Shown: positions 44,407 through 53,143 of the stretch, piece by piece
How the letters are laid out: each line of letters begins with the position of its first letter
Position numbering within the stretch: the stretch's first letter is position 1
DNA from: Candidatus Riflebacteria bacterium HGW-Riflebacteria-1
Lineage (GTDB): Bacteria; Muiribacteriota; Ozemobacteria; Ozemobacterales; Ozemobacteraceae
Direction: 5' to 3'
NCBI GenBank assembly: GCA_002839445.1
Contig: PGYB01000001.1
Location: forward strand, 62,001-126,000
DNA: 64,000 bases
Notes under the pieces: generated by a model
Database searches by the model: none
Told to the model about the DNA's origin: nothing
What the model saw: only the letters and a program-made list of their open reading frames with translations
Program-made: the position numbers and the translations under genes

Positions 44407-46394
44407 TGAACATGAAAGACCCCTGCTGTTCAAAGTGTCACCATTCAAACGAAACTCCCTGCCCCGATCTTATCGAATGCAGAATCAGCGGCCCGGTTTG
44501 CCATGACAGCAAAGAATGCCGTTCAAACAGAACTGCTGCCCTGAGCCTGATCAGGCGCTACAAGGTTGAAAAGCCGGTGATCTTCGTGGGGGCCGGCACC
44601 TGCGGGCTTGGCGCTGGCGCCGGGAAAACCCTTGATGCCGTTAAAAACTGGCTGAAAGAAAACAAAAAAGAAGCCGACGTGCTCGAAGTCGGCTGTATCG
44701 GAACCTGCATGCAGGAACCGATGATGGATGTTCAGCTGCCGGGCCAGGCCCGTGTCAGCTTTGGCGAAGTTACCGGCGACAAGGCTGCCACAATACTCGA
44801 CAAAGTTTTCTCTGGAACCATCCCCGAAGAACATCTGCTTGGACAGTTCCCAAACGCAGAAAGCAAGAGCTGGAAAGATGTGCCGGATTTTTTTGAATCC
44901 GCCTTCTTCAAACCACAAACCAGGCGCGTGCTCGCCAACTGCGGCGAGATAAACCCTGTTCACATTGAAGAATACATGGCGCGCGGCGGCTACCTTGGTC
45001 TGGCCAAAACCCTCAAATCGCGCACACCGGCAGAATCATGCAGTATCGCCGAAGAAAGCGGCCTCAGAGGTCGTGGCGGCGGCGGATTTCCGACCGGCAA
45101 AAAGTGGCGCTTCGCTCTCGAAGCACCAGGCGACAAAAAATATCTGATCTGCAACGCCGACGAAGGCGACCCGGGCGCGTTTATGGACAGAGCAGTCATC
45201 GAGGGCGACCCGCACCGTCTGCTCGAAGGCATGATGCTTGGTGCCTATGCAATCGGTGCCAGCAAAGCCTACATCTACATCAGAGCCGAATATCCCCTGG
45301 CAATCAAACGTCTCGAATGGGCAATCGCCGAAGCGCGAGAATGGGGTCTGCTTGGCAGCAACATTCTCGACAGCGGCTTTAAGCTCGAAATGGTTATAAA
45401 AGAAGGCGCTGGCGCCTTTGTCTGCGGCGAAGAAACCGCCCTGATCAACAGCATCGAAGGCAAGCGCGGCATGCCACGACCGCGACCGCCGTTTCCCGCT
45501 ATTTCAGGCCTGTTTGGCTGCCCCACCGTCATCAACAACGTCGAAACTCTTGCCAACCTGCCAGATATTTTCAGAAACGGCGCTGCCTGGTTCAAGCAGA
45601 TCGGCACCGCAAACAGTCCGGGAACCAAAGTGTTTGCCCTCTCAGGGCGAATCGTCAATACCGGCCTCGCCGAAGTCGCCATGGGAACCCCGCTCAGAAA
45701 GCTGGTTTTTGATATCGGCGGCGGTATCGCCAGAGGCCGCAAATACAAAGCGGTTCAGATCGGCGGGCCTTCCGGCGGCTGCGTGCCAGAGCAGCACCTC
45801 GATGTAGAAATCGACTACGAGTCACTTAAAAGCATCGGCGCCATGATGGGTTCCGGCGGACTTGTCGTCATGGACGAAACCACCTGCATGGTCGATCTCG
45901 CAAAGTTCTTCATGGACTTCATTCAGCGCGAAAGCTGCGGCAAGTGCATTCCCTGCCGCGAGGGCACGAGAAGAATCCTTGAAACCCTCAAAAGCATCAC
46001 CGAACGGCCGAAAACCAGTGACAAAAGCTCTGCACTCGACCGTTTCAAGGCAGTCATGTATATGGAACGCCTGGCAGGTGTCATCCAGGATACCAGTCTG
46101 TGCGGACTCGGCCAGACCGCACCGAACCCGGTCCTCTCGACTCTGCGCTATTTCCGCGACGAATACGAAGCGCACGTTTATGACCGCAAATGTCCAGCTG
46201 GCGGCTGCCACGATCTGATGAACTTCAGCATCAACGCCGACAAATGCGTGGGCTGCACCCTGTGCGCCAAACAGTGCCCGACCGCAGCCATCATGGGCAA
46301 GGTCAAGACACCCCATTACATCATCCCCGATAAATGCATCAGATGCGGCGCCTGCTACGAAGTGTGCAAGTTCAAGGCAGTGGTGAAGGAGTAA
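44403..46394 (+). CDS. hydB: Hydrogenase 1 HydB (NADH/FMN subunit, full-length form)
   Basis: 663 residues. Residues 1-45 are a cysteine-rich extension (CCSKCHHSNETPCPDLIEC and further cysteines). Residues 58-140 are a thioredoxin-like [2Fe-2S] domain (GTCGLGAGAG, GCIGTC). The NuoF core has [38 protein letters not shown] and ESCGKCIPCREG; the end has two [4Fe-4S] (CVGCTLCAKQCP, CIRCGACYEVCKF). This is the architecture of electron-bifurcating hydrogenases, coupling NADH and ferredoxin to H2. Confidence 0.95.
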   Translation: MMNMKDPCCSKCHHSNETPCPDLIECRISGPVCHDSKECRSNRTAALSLIRRYKVEKPVIFVGAGTCGLGAGAGKTLDAVKNWLKENKKEADVLEVGCIGTCMQEPMMDVQLPGQARVSFGEVTGDKAATILDKVFSGTIPEEHLLGQFPNAESKSWKDVPDFFESAFFKPQTRRVLANCGEINPVHIEEYMARGGYLGLAKTLKSRTPAESCSIAEESGLRGRGGGGFPTGKKWRFALEAPGDKKYLICNADEGDPGAFMDRAVIEGDPHRLLEGMMLGAYAIGASKAYIYIRAEYPLAIKRLEWAIAEAREWGLLGSNILDSGFKLEMVIKEGAGAFVCGEETALINSIEGKRGMPRPRPPFPAISGLFGCPTVINNVETLANLPDIFRNGAAWFKQIGTANSPGTKVFALSGRIVNTGLAEVAMGTPLRKLVFDIGGGIARGRKYKAVQIGGPSGGCVPEQHLDVEIDYESLKSIGAMMGSGGLVVMDETTCMVDLAKFFMDFIQRESCGKCIPCREGTRRILETLKSITERPKTSDKSSALDRFKAVMYMERLAGVIQDTSLCGLGQTAPNPVLSTLRYFRDEYEAHVYDRKCPAGGCHDLMNFSINADKCVGCTLCAKQCPTAAIMGKVKTPHYIIPDKCIRCGACYEVCKFKAVVKE

Positions 46395-46398
46395 AATC

Positions 46399-48114
46399 AT
46401 GATAAAAATCGAAGTAAACAAACGACAGGTCGAAGCAAATAAAGGTGAACTACTCTTAACCGCCATCAGGCGCGCGGGCATCAAAGTGCCTACCCTCTGC
46501 CATTTCGAGGGCCTGCCACCATCCGGCGCCTGCCGACTGTGCGTTGTTGAGATGGATGGTCGCCTGATTCCCAGCTGTGCAACAACAGTAGCTGATGGCA
46601 TGAAGTGCCAGACCCACAGCTCAAAAGCAGTTAGAGCACGCAAAACCATCATAGAACTGCTGCTCGCCGACCACCCTGACGACTGCCTCTATTGCGTCCG
46701 CAACGGCAACTGCGAGCTGCAGACCCTCGCCGAAGAATATGGCGTGCGCACCCGTCGCTATCAGGGCGAAAAGAGCACGTGTCATCTTGACGTTTCCAGC
46801 CCGGCTCTCGAACGCGATCCGGCCAAGTGCATTCTCTGCGGAAAATGCGTGCGCGTCTGCGAAGAAGTGCAAAACGTTTCTGCCATCGACTTTGCCGGCA
46901 GAGGCAGCAAAACCAGAATCGAAACCGCGTTTAACGAAGGTCTCAACATGAGTTCTTGCGTATTCTGCGGTCAGTGCATCAAGGTCTGCCCGACCGGCGC
47001 CCTGCGCGAAAAAAGCTCAATAAAAGAAGTCCTCGAAGCCATCGCCGATCCCGATAAAGTAGTGGTCGTGCAACACGCTCCGGCAATCTCGGTATCTGTT
47101 GGCGAAGCATTTGGCCTCAAGCCTGGCTCAGAATGCAGCGGTCCGCTTAACGCTGTCCTGCGACGAATCGGCTTCGACAAGGTTTTCGACACTTCCTTCA
47201 CCGCCGACCTGACAATTATGGAAGAAGGTTCTGAATTCCTGGCGCGCCTAAAGGGCAAAGGCAAGCTTCCGATGATTACCAGCTGTTCACCGGGCTGGGT
47301 CAAGTTTGCCGAAGAATTCTATCCAGACATGCTCGACAACCTTTCTTCGTGCAAGAGCCCGCAGCAGATGATGGGTGCGGTCATCAAAAACTACTACGCC
47401 GAAAAGGCCAACATTGATCCCAAAAAGATTTTCAGCGTATCGATCATGCCCTGCATAGCCAAAAAGTTCGAAGTTACCCGGGAAGAAATGCTGACAGACG
47501 GCGTTCCTGATATTGATGCGGTTATAACTACCCGCGAACTCGTCAGACTGATGAAGATGCGCGGACTCGATCTTAACAGCATTGAGCCCGAACCGGCCGA
47601 CAATCCGCTCAGCCTCAAGACCGGCGCCGGCAAAATTTTTGCCACCAGCGGTGGCGTTATGGAAGCGGCGTTACGCTCAGCTTATCATCTGGTCACCGGC
47701 AAAGAGCTTGACAGCCTCGACATTAAAGCTGTTCGAGGTCTCGAAGGCCGCAAAGAAGCCAAAATCAACATCGAAGGCACCGAAATTGGCGTCGCAGTTG
47801 TCAGCGGGTTGAAAAATGCCTCTGACCTGCTCGATGAAATCAGAGCCGGGCGCAACGACCTGCATTTTATCGAAATCATGGCCTGTCCGGGTGGCTGCAT
47901 CAATGGCGGCGGGCAACCAATCGGCGTTACACCAGAAGCTGTTGCCGGCAGGATGAAGTCGCTGTATAGTATAGATAAGAGTGAAAAATATCGAGCATCG
48001 CATTTGAACCCCGACATACAGAAATTGTATAAGGAGTATCTTGGTGAACCGCTCGGTCACAAGAGCCACAAGCTTTTGCACACGCATTATACAAAAAGAG
48101 ACGTGGTGAAATAG
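46399..48114 (+). CDS. hydA: Hydrogenase 1 HydA (catalytic [FeFe] subunit)
   Basis: 571 residues. N-terminal [2Fe-2S] (SGACRLCVVEMDG), His-Cys3 cluster (DHPDDCLYCVRNGNC), two [4Fe-4S] (CILCGKCVRVC, CVFCGQCIKVCP), then the H-cluster domain with L1 TSCSPGW, L2 MPCIAKKFE and L3 MACPGGCINGGGQP, ending in the small-subunit-like GHKSHKLLHTHY. L1 has Ser where well-studied monomeric enzymes have a second Cys. It is expected to produce or oxidise H2 in the cytoplasm with HydB and HydC. Maturation factors are not in the window. Confidence 0.95.
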   Translation: MIKIEVNKRQVEANKGELLLTAIRRAGIKVPTLCHFEGLPPSGACRLCVVEMDGRLIPSCATTVADGMKCQTHSSKAVRARKTIIELLLADHPDDCLYCVRNGNCELQTLAEEYGVRTRRYQGEKSTCHLDVSSPALERDPAKCILCGKCVRVCEEVQNVSAIDFAGRGSKTRIETAFNEGLNMSSCVFCGQCIKVCPTGALREKSSIKEVLEAIADPDKVVVVQHAPAISVSVGEAFGLKPGSECSGPLNAVLRRIGFDKVFDTSFTADLTIMEEGSEFLARLKGKGKLPMITSCSPGWVKFAEEFYPDMLDNLSSCKSPQQMMGAVIKNYYAEKANIDPKKIFSVSIMPCIAKKFEVTREEMLTDGVPDIDAVITTRELVRLMKMRGLDLNSIEPEPADNPLSLKTGAGKIFATSGGVMEAALRSAYHLVTGKELDSLDIKAVRGLEGRKEAKINIEGTEIGVAVVSGLKNASDLLDEIRAGRNDLHFIEIMACPGGCINGGGQPIGVTPEAVAGRMKSLYSIDKSEKYRASHLNPDIQKLYKEYLGEPLGHKSHKLLHTHYTKRDVVK

Positions 48115-48136
48115 ACCGGGTCTCAAGGACAGGCTG

Positions 48137-50173
48137 ATGACCAGAACAGTTAAAGAAGGTACCATCTTCACCATTCCTGAACGGTGCAGAAAATGCTATA
48201 CCTGCGTAAGAACCTGCCCGGCCAAGGCGATCAGAGTTGTTGACGGCCAGGCAAAAGTTATCGACGACAGATGTATTGGTTGCGGCAACTGCGTTCGCGT
48301 GTGTTCGCGCAAAGCCAAGCAGGTTCTTGATTCAACGGCCTACTGTAAAATGCTTCTCTCGCGAGAAGAGCCTGTCGCCGCGATAGTCGCGCCGAGTGCC
48401 GCAGCCGAGTTTCATGAGTTCGATAGAAAACAGTTTGTTGGCATGCTCTTGAAACTAGGATTTGATCGAGTAAACGAAGTGGCATTCGGCGCCGACCTCG
48501 TCGCTAAAAAATACCGCGAACTTCTGCAGCACAACGCGACCGGGCAGTCATACATCGCGACGACCTGCCCGGCAATAATAAACTTCGTCGAGCATTATCA
48601 CCCGAGCCTGCTGCCGTCTCTAGCTCCTCTTGTCAGTCCGATGGTAGCAACGGCGCGTGTCGTCAGAGAAATCTGCGGACCAGATATAAAGATCGTCTTT
48701 ATCGGCCCCTGCACCGCCAAAAAGTGCGAGGGCTTTGACGCGAACCTCGAAGGCGAAGTCAACTGTGTTCTCACTTTTGTTGAACTCCGCCAGATGTTCG
48801 CCGAAAGCAATATCGATCCCCAAAGCGTTGAACAGGTCGATTTCGCGCCACCCTGGGGCGGAACCGGCAGCCTGTTTCCGGTCGGCGGTGGCCTGCTGCA
48901 GGCCGCCAACATCACCGAAGACCTGATATCTGACGATGTTATCGCAATAAATGATCGCCGGCATTTCGTTGAAGCTCTCAAAAGCTTTGAAGACGGCACC
49001 CTAAAAACCCGCCTGCTCGAAATTCTCGCCTGCGAAGGCTGCATCATGGGAGCAGGAATGAGCAATGACGCGGCATCGCAATTCAGCCGCCGCCACCGCA
49101 TCGGGCGTTACACACGAAAGCGCCTCGATAAAATGGATCTGCCGCGCTGGCAGGAAGACATCGAACGGTTCTCAAAGCTTGATTTTTCACGCAAATATCA
49201 GGCCCGCGACCAGCGCCAGGAAAACCCTGATAATGAAGTAATCAAGATGATCATGGCCGAAATGGGCAAGTTTTACAAAGAAGACGAGCTCAACTGCGGC
49301 GCCTGCGGTTATGACACCTGCCGCGAACACGCTCTTGCCATCTTCCACAACCTGGCTGAAAGCGAGATGTGCCTGCCTTATACCATTGGCGAGCTCGAAA
49401 AGGCGGTCGGTGAACTCGAACACAGCAACAAAAAGCTCTCTAACATCCAGGAAGCGCTGATGCACGCTGAAAGACTGGCGAGCATGGGGCAGCTTGCTGC
49501 CGGTATCGCGCACGAAATCAACAACCCGCTCGGCGTGATTCTGATGTACGCGCACCTGATGCAGGATGCCTGCCAGGAAGGAACTCGCGCCAAGGAAGAC
49601 GCCTCGGTAATCGCCAGTCAGGCCGACCGCTGCAAGAAGATTGTTGCCGGGTTGCTCAACTTCGCCCGCGAAAACAAGGTTTTAAAAGTGCCGACCGACA
49701 TGAACACGCTGGTCAACGATTCACTCAAGCTCGTGCAGATCCCTTACGACGTCAAGGTCGCGGTTGTTAAATGCGAAAACAACCCGGTTGCTGAAGTAGA
49801 CGGCGACCAGGTCATACAGGTTCTCACCAACATTATCAGCAACGCGCTGGCCGCCATGGAAAGCGATGGCATGCTTGAAATAACAGTTCTTGGCAGCGAA
49901 GACAAAGTAAAAATCGCAGTAAAAGACAATGGCAAGGGTATCCCGAAAGAGAACATGAACCGTGTATTCGAGCCGTTTTTTACGACCAAGCAGCTTGGCA
50001 AGGGCACCGGGCTTGGCCTGGCAGTTACCTACGGCATAGTCAAGATGCATAGTGGCGATATCAAGGTCGAAAGCAATGCCGATCCGACGCAGGGTCCCAC
50101 CGGCACGACCTTTACGGTAACCCTGCCCCGCCACGCCAATAAAGACTCAAGTTCTAACCACTTTATCAGCTAA
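48137..50173 (+). CDS. [FeFe]-hydrogenase-like sensor fused to a histidine kinase
   Basis: 678 residues. Residues 15-60 are a two-cluster ferredoxin ([24 protein letters not shown]). Residues 75-320 are a hydrogenase large-domain homologue with altered motifs: L1 ATTCPAI (Cys144), L2 GPCTAKKCE (Cys192) and L3 [10 protein letters not shown] (Cys299, Cys302, spacing CxxC). Residues 387-412 form a Fes [4Fe-4S] motif (CGACGYDTC). From 445 is HisKA (His459 in [11 protein letters not shown]) and HATPase ([21 protein letters not shown]). There are no membrane helices. It looks like a cytoplasmic H2 or redox sensor that phosphorylates the adjacent receivers. In described sensory hydrogenases the C-terminus is usually a PAS domain. 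Confidence 0.9.
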   Translation: MTRTVKEGTIFTIPERCRKCYTCVRTCPAKAIRVVDGQAKVIDDRCIGCGNCVRVCSRKAKQVLDSTAYCKMLLSREEPVAAIVAPSAAAEFHEFDRKQFVGMLLKLGFDRVNEVAFGADLVAKKYRELLQHNATGQSYIATTCPAIINFVEHYHPSLLPSLAPLVSPMVATARVVREICGPDIKIVFIGPCTAKKCEGFDANLEGEVNCVLTFVELRQMFAESNIDPQSVEQVDFAPPWGGTGSLFPVGGGLLQAANITEDLISDDVIAINDRRHFVEALKSFEDGTLKTRLLEILACEGCIMGAGMSNDAASQFSRRHRIGRYTRKRLDKMDLPRWQEDIERFSKLDFSRKYQARDQRQENPDNEVIKMIMAEMGKFYKEDELNCGACGYDTCREHALAIFHNLAESEMCLPYTIGELEKAVGELEHSNKKLSNIQEALMHAERLASMGQLAAGIAHEINNPLGVILMYAHLMQDACQEGTRAKEDASVIASQADRCKKIVAGLLNFARENKVLKVPTDMNTLVNDSLKLVQIPYDVKVAVVKCENNPVAEVDGDQVIQVLTNIISNALAAMESDGMLEITVLGSEDKVKIAVKDNGKGIPKENMNRVFEPFFTTKQLGKGTGLGLAVTYGIVKMHSGDIKVESNADPTQGPTGTTFTVTLPRHANKDSSSNHFIS

Positions 50174-50197
50174 AACAACCTAAGAAAGGGAACAAAC

Positions 50198-50590
50198 ATG
50201 CAACAAGTCAAAACAGTCCTTCTGGTCGATGATGATCATGATTTCAGAATACAGCAGAGAGCAATGCTCGAAGCCCTCAAATACAATGTAGTAGAAGCCG
50301 AAAACGCTGCTGCTGCGCTTGGCAAGCTCGAAAACCCGACACCAGATATCGCAATTGTTGACCTGATGATGGAAGAACACGATACTGGCTTCACGCTCTG
50401 CCACAACCTGAAAAAACGCCTGCCCAATATGCCGATCATCATGGTAACCGGCGTGGCCGCAGAAACTGGCGTGGCATTCAACGTTAAAACCCGCGAAGAG
50501 CATCGCTGGATCAAGGCCGACGCGCTGCTTGAAAAGCCAGTTCGCGCTGAACAACTGCAGCAGGAAATTAAAAAATTACTCAAGGTGTGA
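50198..50590 (+). CDS. Stand-alone response regulator receiver
   Basis: 130 residues, receiver only. Acidic pocket LLVDDDHDF, phospho-Asp in IAIVDLMMEEHD, MVTGVA and Lys in LEKPVRA. It follows the hydrogenase-kinase gene by 24 bp and is its likely partner. An insertion (KTREEHRWIKADA) before the conserved Lys is unusual. No DNA-binding domain. Confidence 0.88.
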   Translation: MQQVKTVLLVDDDHDFRIQQRAMLEALKYNVVEAENAAAALGKLENPTPDIAIVDLMMEEHDTGFTLCHNLKKRLPNMPIIMVTGVAAETGVAFNVKTREEHRWIKADALLEKPVRAEQLQQEIKKLLKV

Positions 50591-50593
50591 TCT

Positions 50594-51739
50594 ATGAATC
50601 AGTTACAGGTGCTGGTGATTGACGACGAACCAGGAATGCGCATGGGCGTCGAAAGAACGCTTGACGGCCAGAGACTGGAGTTCTGGGGAACCGATATCCT
50701 CGATGTAGCGGTCGAAACAGCCGGCACCGGCGCCGAAGGCGTCGACAAGATTCTCAATGGCAAAATTGATATCCTCTTTCTCGATTATAAGCTGCCTGAT
50801 ATGAATGGCCTCGAAATAATCGAAAAGCTGGGCGAGCGCGCCAAAGAACTGATTATCATTATGATCACAGCTTACGCCTCGATCGAAGTGGCGATCGAGG
50901 CGACCCGCAAGGGTGCATACGACTTTCTGCCCAAACCTTTTACTCCAAATGAGCTGAGAACGGTTACCCGCAAGGCAGCCGAGAGAATTCTTCTCGCGCG
51001 CAAGAACCTGCAGCTCGCCCAGGAAAAGAAACAGGTACGTTTCGAATTCATCAGGGTTCTTGGTCATGAGCTCAAAGCACCCCTTGGCGCCGTTGAAGGC
51101 TATCTCGACCTGATGAAAACCAAAACTCTCGGCGACAACCTCGACAGCTACATGCAGTTTATTGAACGCAGTTCTCTGAGATTGCAGCAGATGCGCAAGC
51201 TTATTGTCGACCTGCTCGACATGACCAAGATCGAGTCAGGAAAAAGAGACCGCAAACTTGTGCCGATCAATCTGCGTGCTGCTGCCGAAAACGCCATCGA
51301 ACTCGCCACCCCGGCAGCAAATGCCCGAAAAATCAGCATCAGCCTTGAATCACCCGCCGAAATCATGCTTATGGCAGACTCTGGCGAACTCGACATGATT
51401 CTCAACAATCTTATTTCAAATGCCGTCAAATACAACCGTGATGAAGGCCAGGTGTTCGTCAGGCTGCTGCAAAGCGCCGAACAGAATATTGTTATACAGG
51501 TTGCCGATACCGGTATCGGCATGTCGGCAGAAGAACAGCAGAAGCTGTTCAAAGAGTTTTCGCGCATTAAAAATGCCAAAACCGCCAACATTCTTGGCAG
51601 CGGTCTCGGCCTGTCAATCCTCAAGCGCCTCGCCGAAATGTACAACGGCAACATCAGTGTCGAATCAGAACCCGACAAAGGTACGACCTTCACCCTTGAG
51701 ATTCCGGCTGACCAGCAGCAGGCAGAAACGCCAGTATAA
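50594..51739 (+). CDS. Receiver-histidine kinase hybrid
   Basis: 381 residues. Residues 5-130 are a receiver (VIDDEPG, LFLDYKLPD, TAYAS, PKPFTP); then HisKA with His in VLGHELKAPLGAVEG and HATPase (NLISNAVKYNRD, DTGIGM, GSGLGLSILKRL). No transmembrane or other sensory domain is present, so the receiver probably acts as input, controlled by the hydrogenase-like kinase. It is the last gene of the hydrogenase 1 operon. Confidence 0.88.
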   Translation: MNQLQVLVIDDEPGMRMGVERTLDGQRLEFWGTDILDVAVETAGTGAEGVDKILNGKIDILFLDYKLPDMNGLEIIEKLGERAKELIIIMITAYASIEVAIEATRKGAYDFLPKPFTPNELRTVTRKAAERILLARKNLQLAQEKKQVRFEFIRVLGHELKAPLGAVEGYLDLMKTKTLGDNLDSYMQFIERSSLRLQQMRKLIVDLLDMTKIESGKRDRKLVPINLRAAAENAIELATPAANARKISISLESPAEIMLMADSGELDMILNNLISNAVKYNRDEGQVFVRLLQSAEQNIVIQVADTGIGMSAEEQQKLFKEFSRIKNAKTANILGSGLGLSILKRLAEMYNGNISVESEPDKGTTFTLEIPADQQQAETPV

Positions 51740-52204
51740 AGTTCGCTGCCACCCGTGATTCTTGCCAAGTAAGGCCTTCCCGGCCAATTTGTTGCGCGTT
51801 GCGAATGACGATTCTCAACAATCCTTTGTCAACATGGTCTCCAGAGTCGCCAGGCATAACCTGCGCAAAAAACCCGCCTGCGCCTTTTTAACGCCTATAT
51901 GTCAACGCTTTACTCAGCGTCTGCGACCATCTTGAGACCATCTGCGCAATTTGCGCTCGAAGCCTTCTTTGGCCGCTTTGCGTCTTGGCCTTGCTCGCCA
52001 ACCCAGAACTCTGTGCCTCAGTAAATTTTTGCGAGTTTTTCACTGGACTTGCCATTATGCACCGAAGCGCTGTGAAAAAAGCGACAGCAGCCGATTTGAG
52101 CATCAGATCAGGCTTTGAGCTTTATTTCACAAAAATAAGTGAAATATAGCTCAAAACAGGTGACAGACGCATTTTTTTATGCTAGCTTTAGATTATCCCA
52201 AAGG
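51740..52204. other. Intergenic region with a symmetrical operator-like element
   Basis: About 460 bp without a gene. A palindrome ATTTCAC-N8-GTGAAAT lies at 52124-52145, about 60 bp before the Rex box; its half-sites are those of a Rex or CRP-like box in inverted orientation. A fair promoter (GTGACA at 52160, TAGCTT at 52183) follows. I see no clear terminator for the upstream operon. Confidence 0.45.
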
Positions 52205-52222
52205 TTGTGCAAAATTTCACAT
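52205..52222 (+). promoter_or_regulatory. Rex operator of the hydrogenase 2 operon
   Basis: TTGTGCAAAATTTCACAT matches TTGTGAA-N4-TTCACAA with two mismatches, 16 bp before the first gene. It suggests co-regulation of both hydrogenase operons by NADH level. Confidence 0.8.
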
Positions 52223-52237
52223 TTAATGAGGTGTACT

Positions 52238-52606
52238 ATGGCTAAAATTCTGCTCGTTGACGACGACAAAGATTTTGTCGAAATCAACAAAATATTGCTG
52301 GAAAAAGAAGGCTACGAAATCCTCGTCGGCTACAATCCAACCGAAGGTCACAAGCTTCTTAACAGCAAAAAACCCGATCTCCTCATCCTCGATGTAATGA
52401 TGGTCGAGCCTGACGACGGCTTTGCGATGGCTCAGAAAATCAGACGAGAGAAGAACAACATTCCCATCATCATGTTGACCTCGGTGGCAAAGGTTACCGG
52501 CATGAAGTTCGACAAGGACGAAGAAATGGTCCCGGTGAATGAGTTCTTCGAAAAACCTCTGTCAAGAGACAAACTGCTTAAAGCCGTCAAAAAATACGTC
52601 AAATAA
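52238..52606 (+). CDS. Stand-alone response regulator receiver
   Basis: 122 residues, receiver only (LLVDDDKDF, LLILDVMMVEPDDG, MLTSVAK, FEKPLSRD). GAGGT precedes ATG 52238; the longer frame from 52139 overlaps the operator region. It is the first gene of the hydrogenase 2 operon, with hydC 24 bp behind. No kinase is in this operon, so phosphate must come from a kinase encoded elsewhere. Confidence 0.88.
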   Translation: MAKILLVDDDKDFVEINKILLEKEGYEILVGYNPTEGHKLLNSKKPDLLILDVMMVEPDDGFAMAQKIRREKNNIPIIMLTSVAKVTGMKFDKDEEMVPVNEFFEKPLSRDKLLKAVKKYVK

Positions 52607-52630
52607 TACATCGACACAAGGAGATATCTG

Positions 52631-53143
52631 ATGCTCGCCTCAGAAAGAGACCAGTTAAAAGCCGAAATTTTCAAAATGGCAAAAAAACATGACCAGCACC
52701 GCAGCGGTCTGATCCCTGTTCTACAGCATGTGCAAAACGTCAGTCGGCATATTTCGCCAGAAGCAATGCAGGACATCGCCGAAGCTTTCAAGATTCACCC
52801 TGTTGAAGTTCAGGGCGTTGTCAGCTTCTACTCATTTCTTTCAACCGAAAAGAAAGGCAAATTCATTGTTCGCCTGTGCCGCACGATCAGTTGTGACATG
52901 GCCGGCAAGGAAGCGGTAGCCAACCAGCTCGAAAACGAGCTCGGCATCGAGTTTGGCGAAACCACCGATGATGGCATGTTCACTCTTGAATTCACCAACT
53001 GCCTCGGCATGTGCGATCAGGGCCCGGCAATGCTGGTGAATGAAGATATTCACACTAAAGTCACTCCCGAAACAGTAGCCGATATTATCGACAACTACAG
53101 AAATCGCTTCGGTGCCCATGTTACCCAAGGAGAACACGCATGA
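52631..53143 (+). CDS. hydC: Hydrogenase 2 HydC (NuoE-like [2Fe-2S] subunit)
   Basis: 170 residues. Cluster ligands CRTISCDMAG and CLGMCDQGPA are present. Sequence differs clearly from the hydrogenase 1 copy, so the operons are not a recent duplication. AAGGAG precedes ATG 52631; the stop overlaps the next start. Confidence 0.92.
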   Translation: MLASERDQLKAEIFKMAKKHDQHRSGLIPVLQHVQNVSRHISPEAMQDIAEAFKIHPVEVQGVVSFYSFLSTEKKGKFIVRLCRTISCDMAGKEAVANQLENELGIEFGETTDDGMFTLEFTNCLGMCDQGPAMLVNEDIHTKVTPETVADIIDNYRNRFGAHVTQGEHA

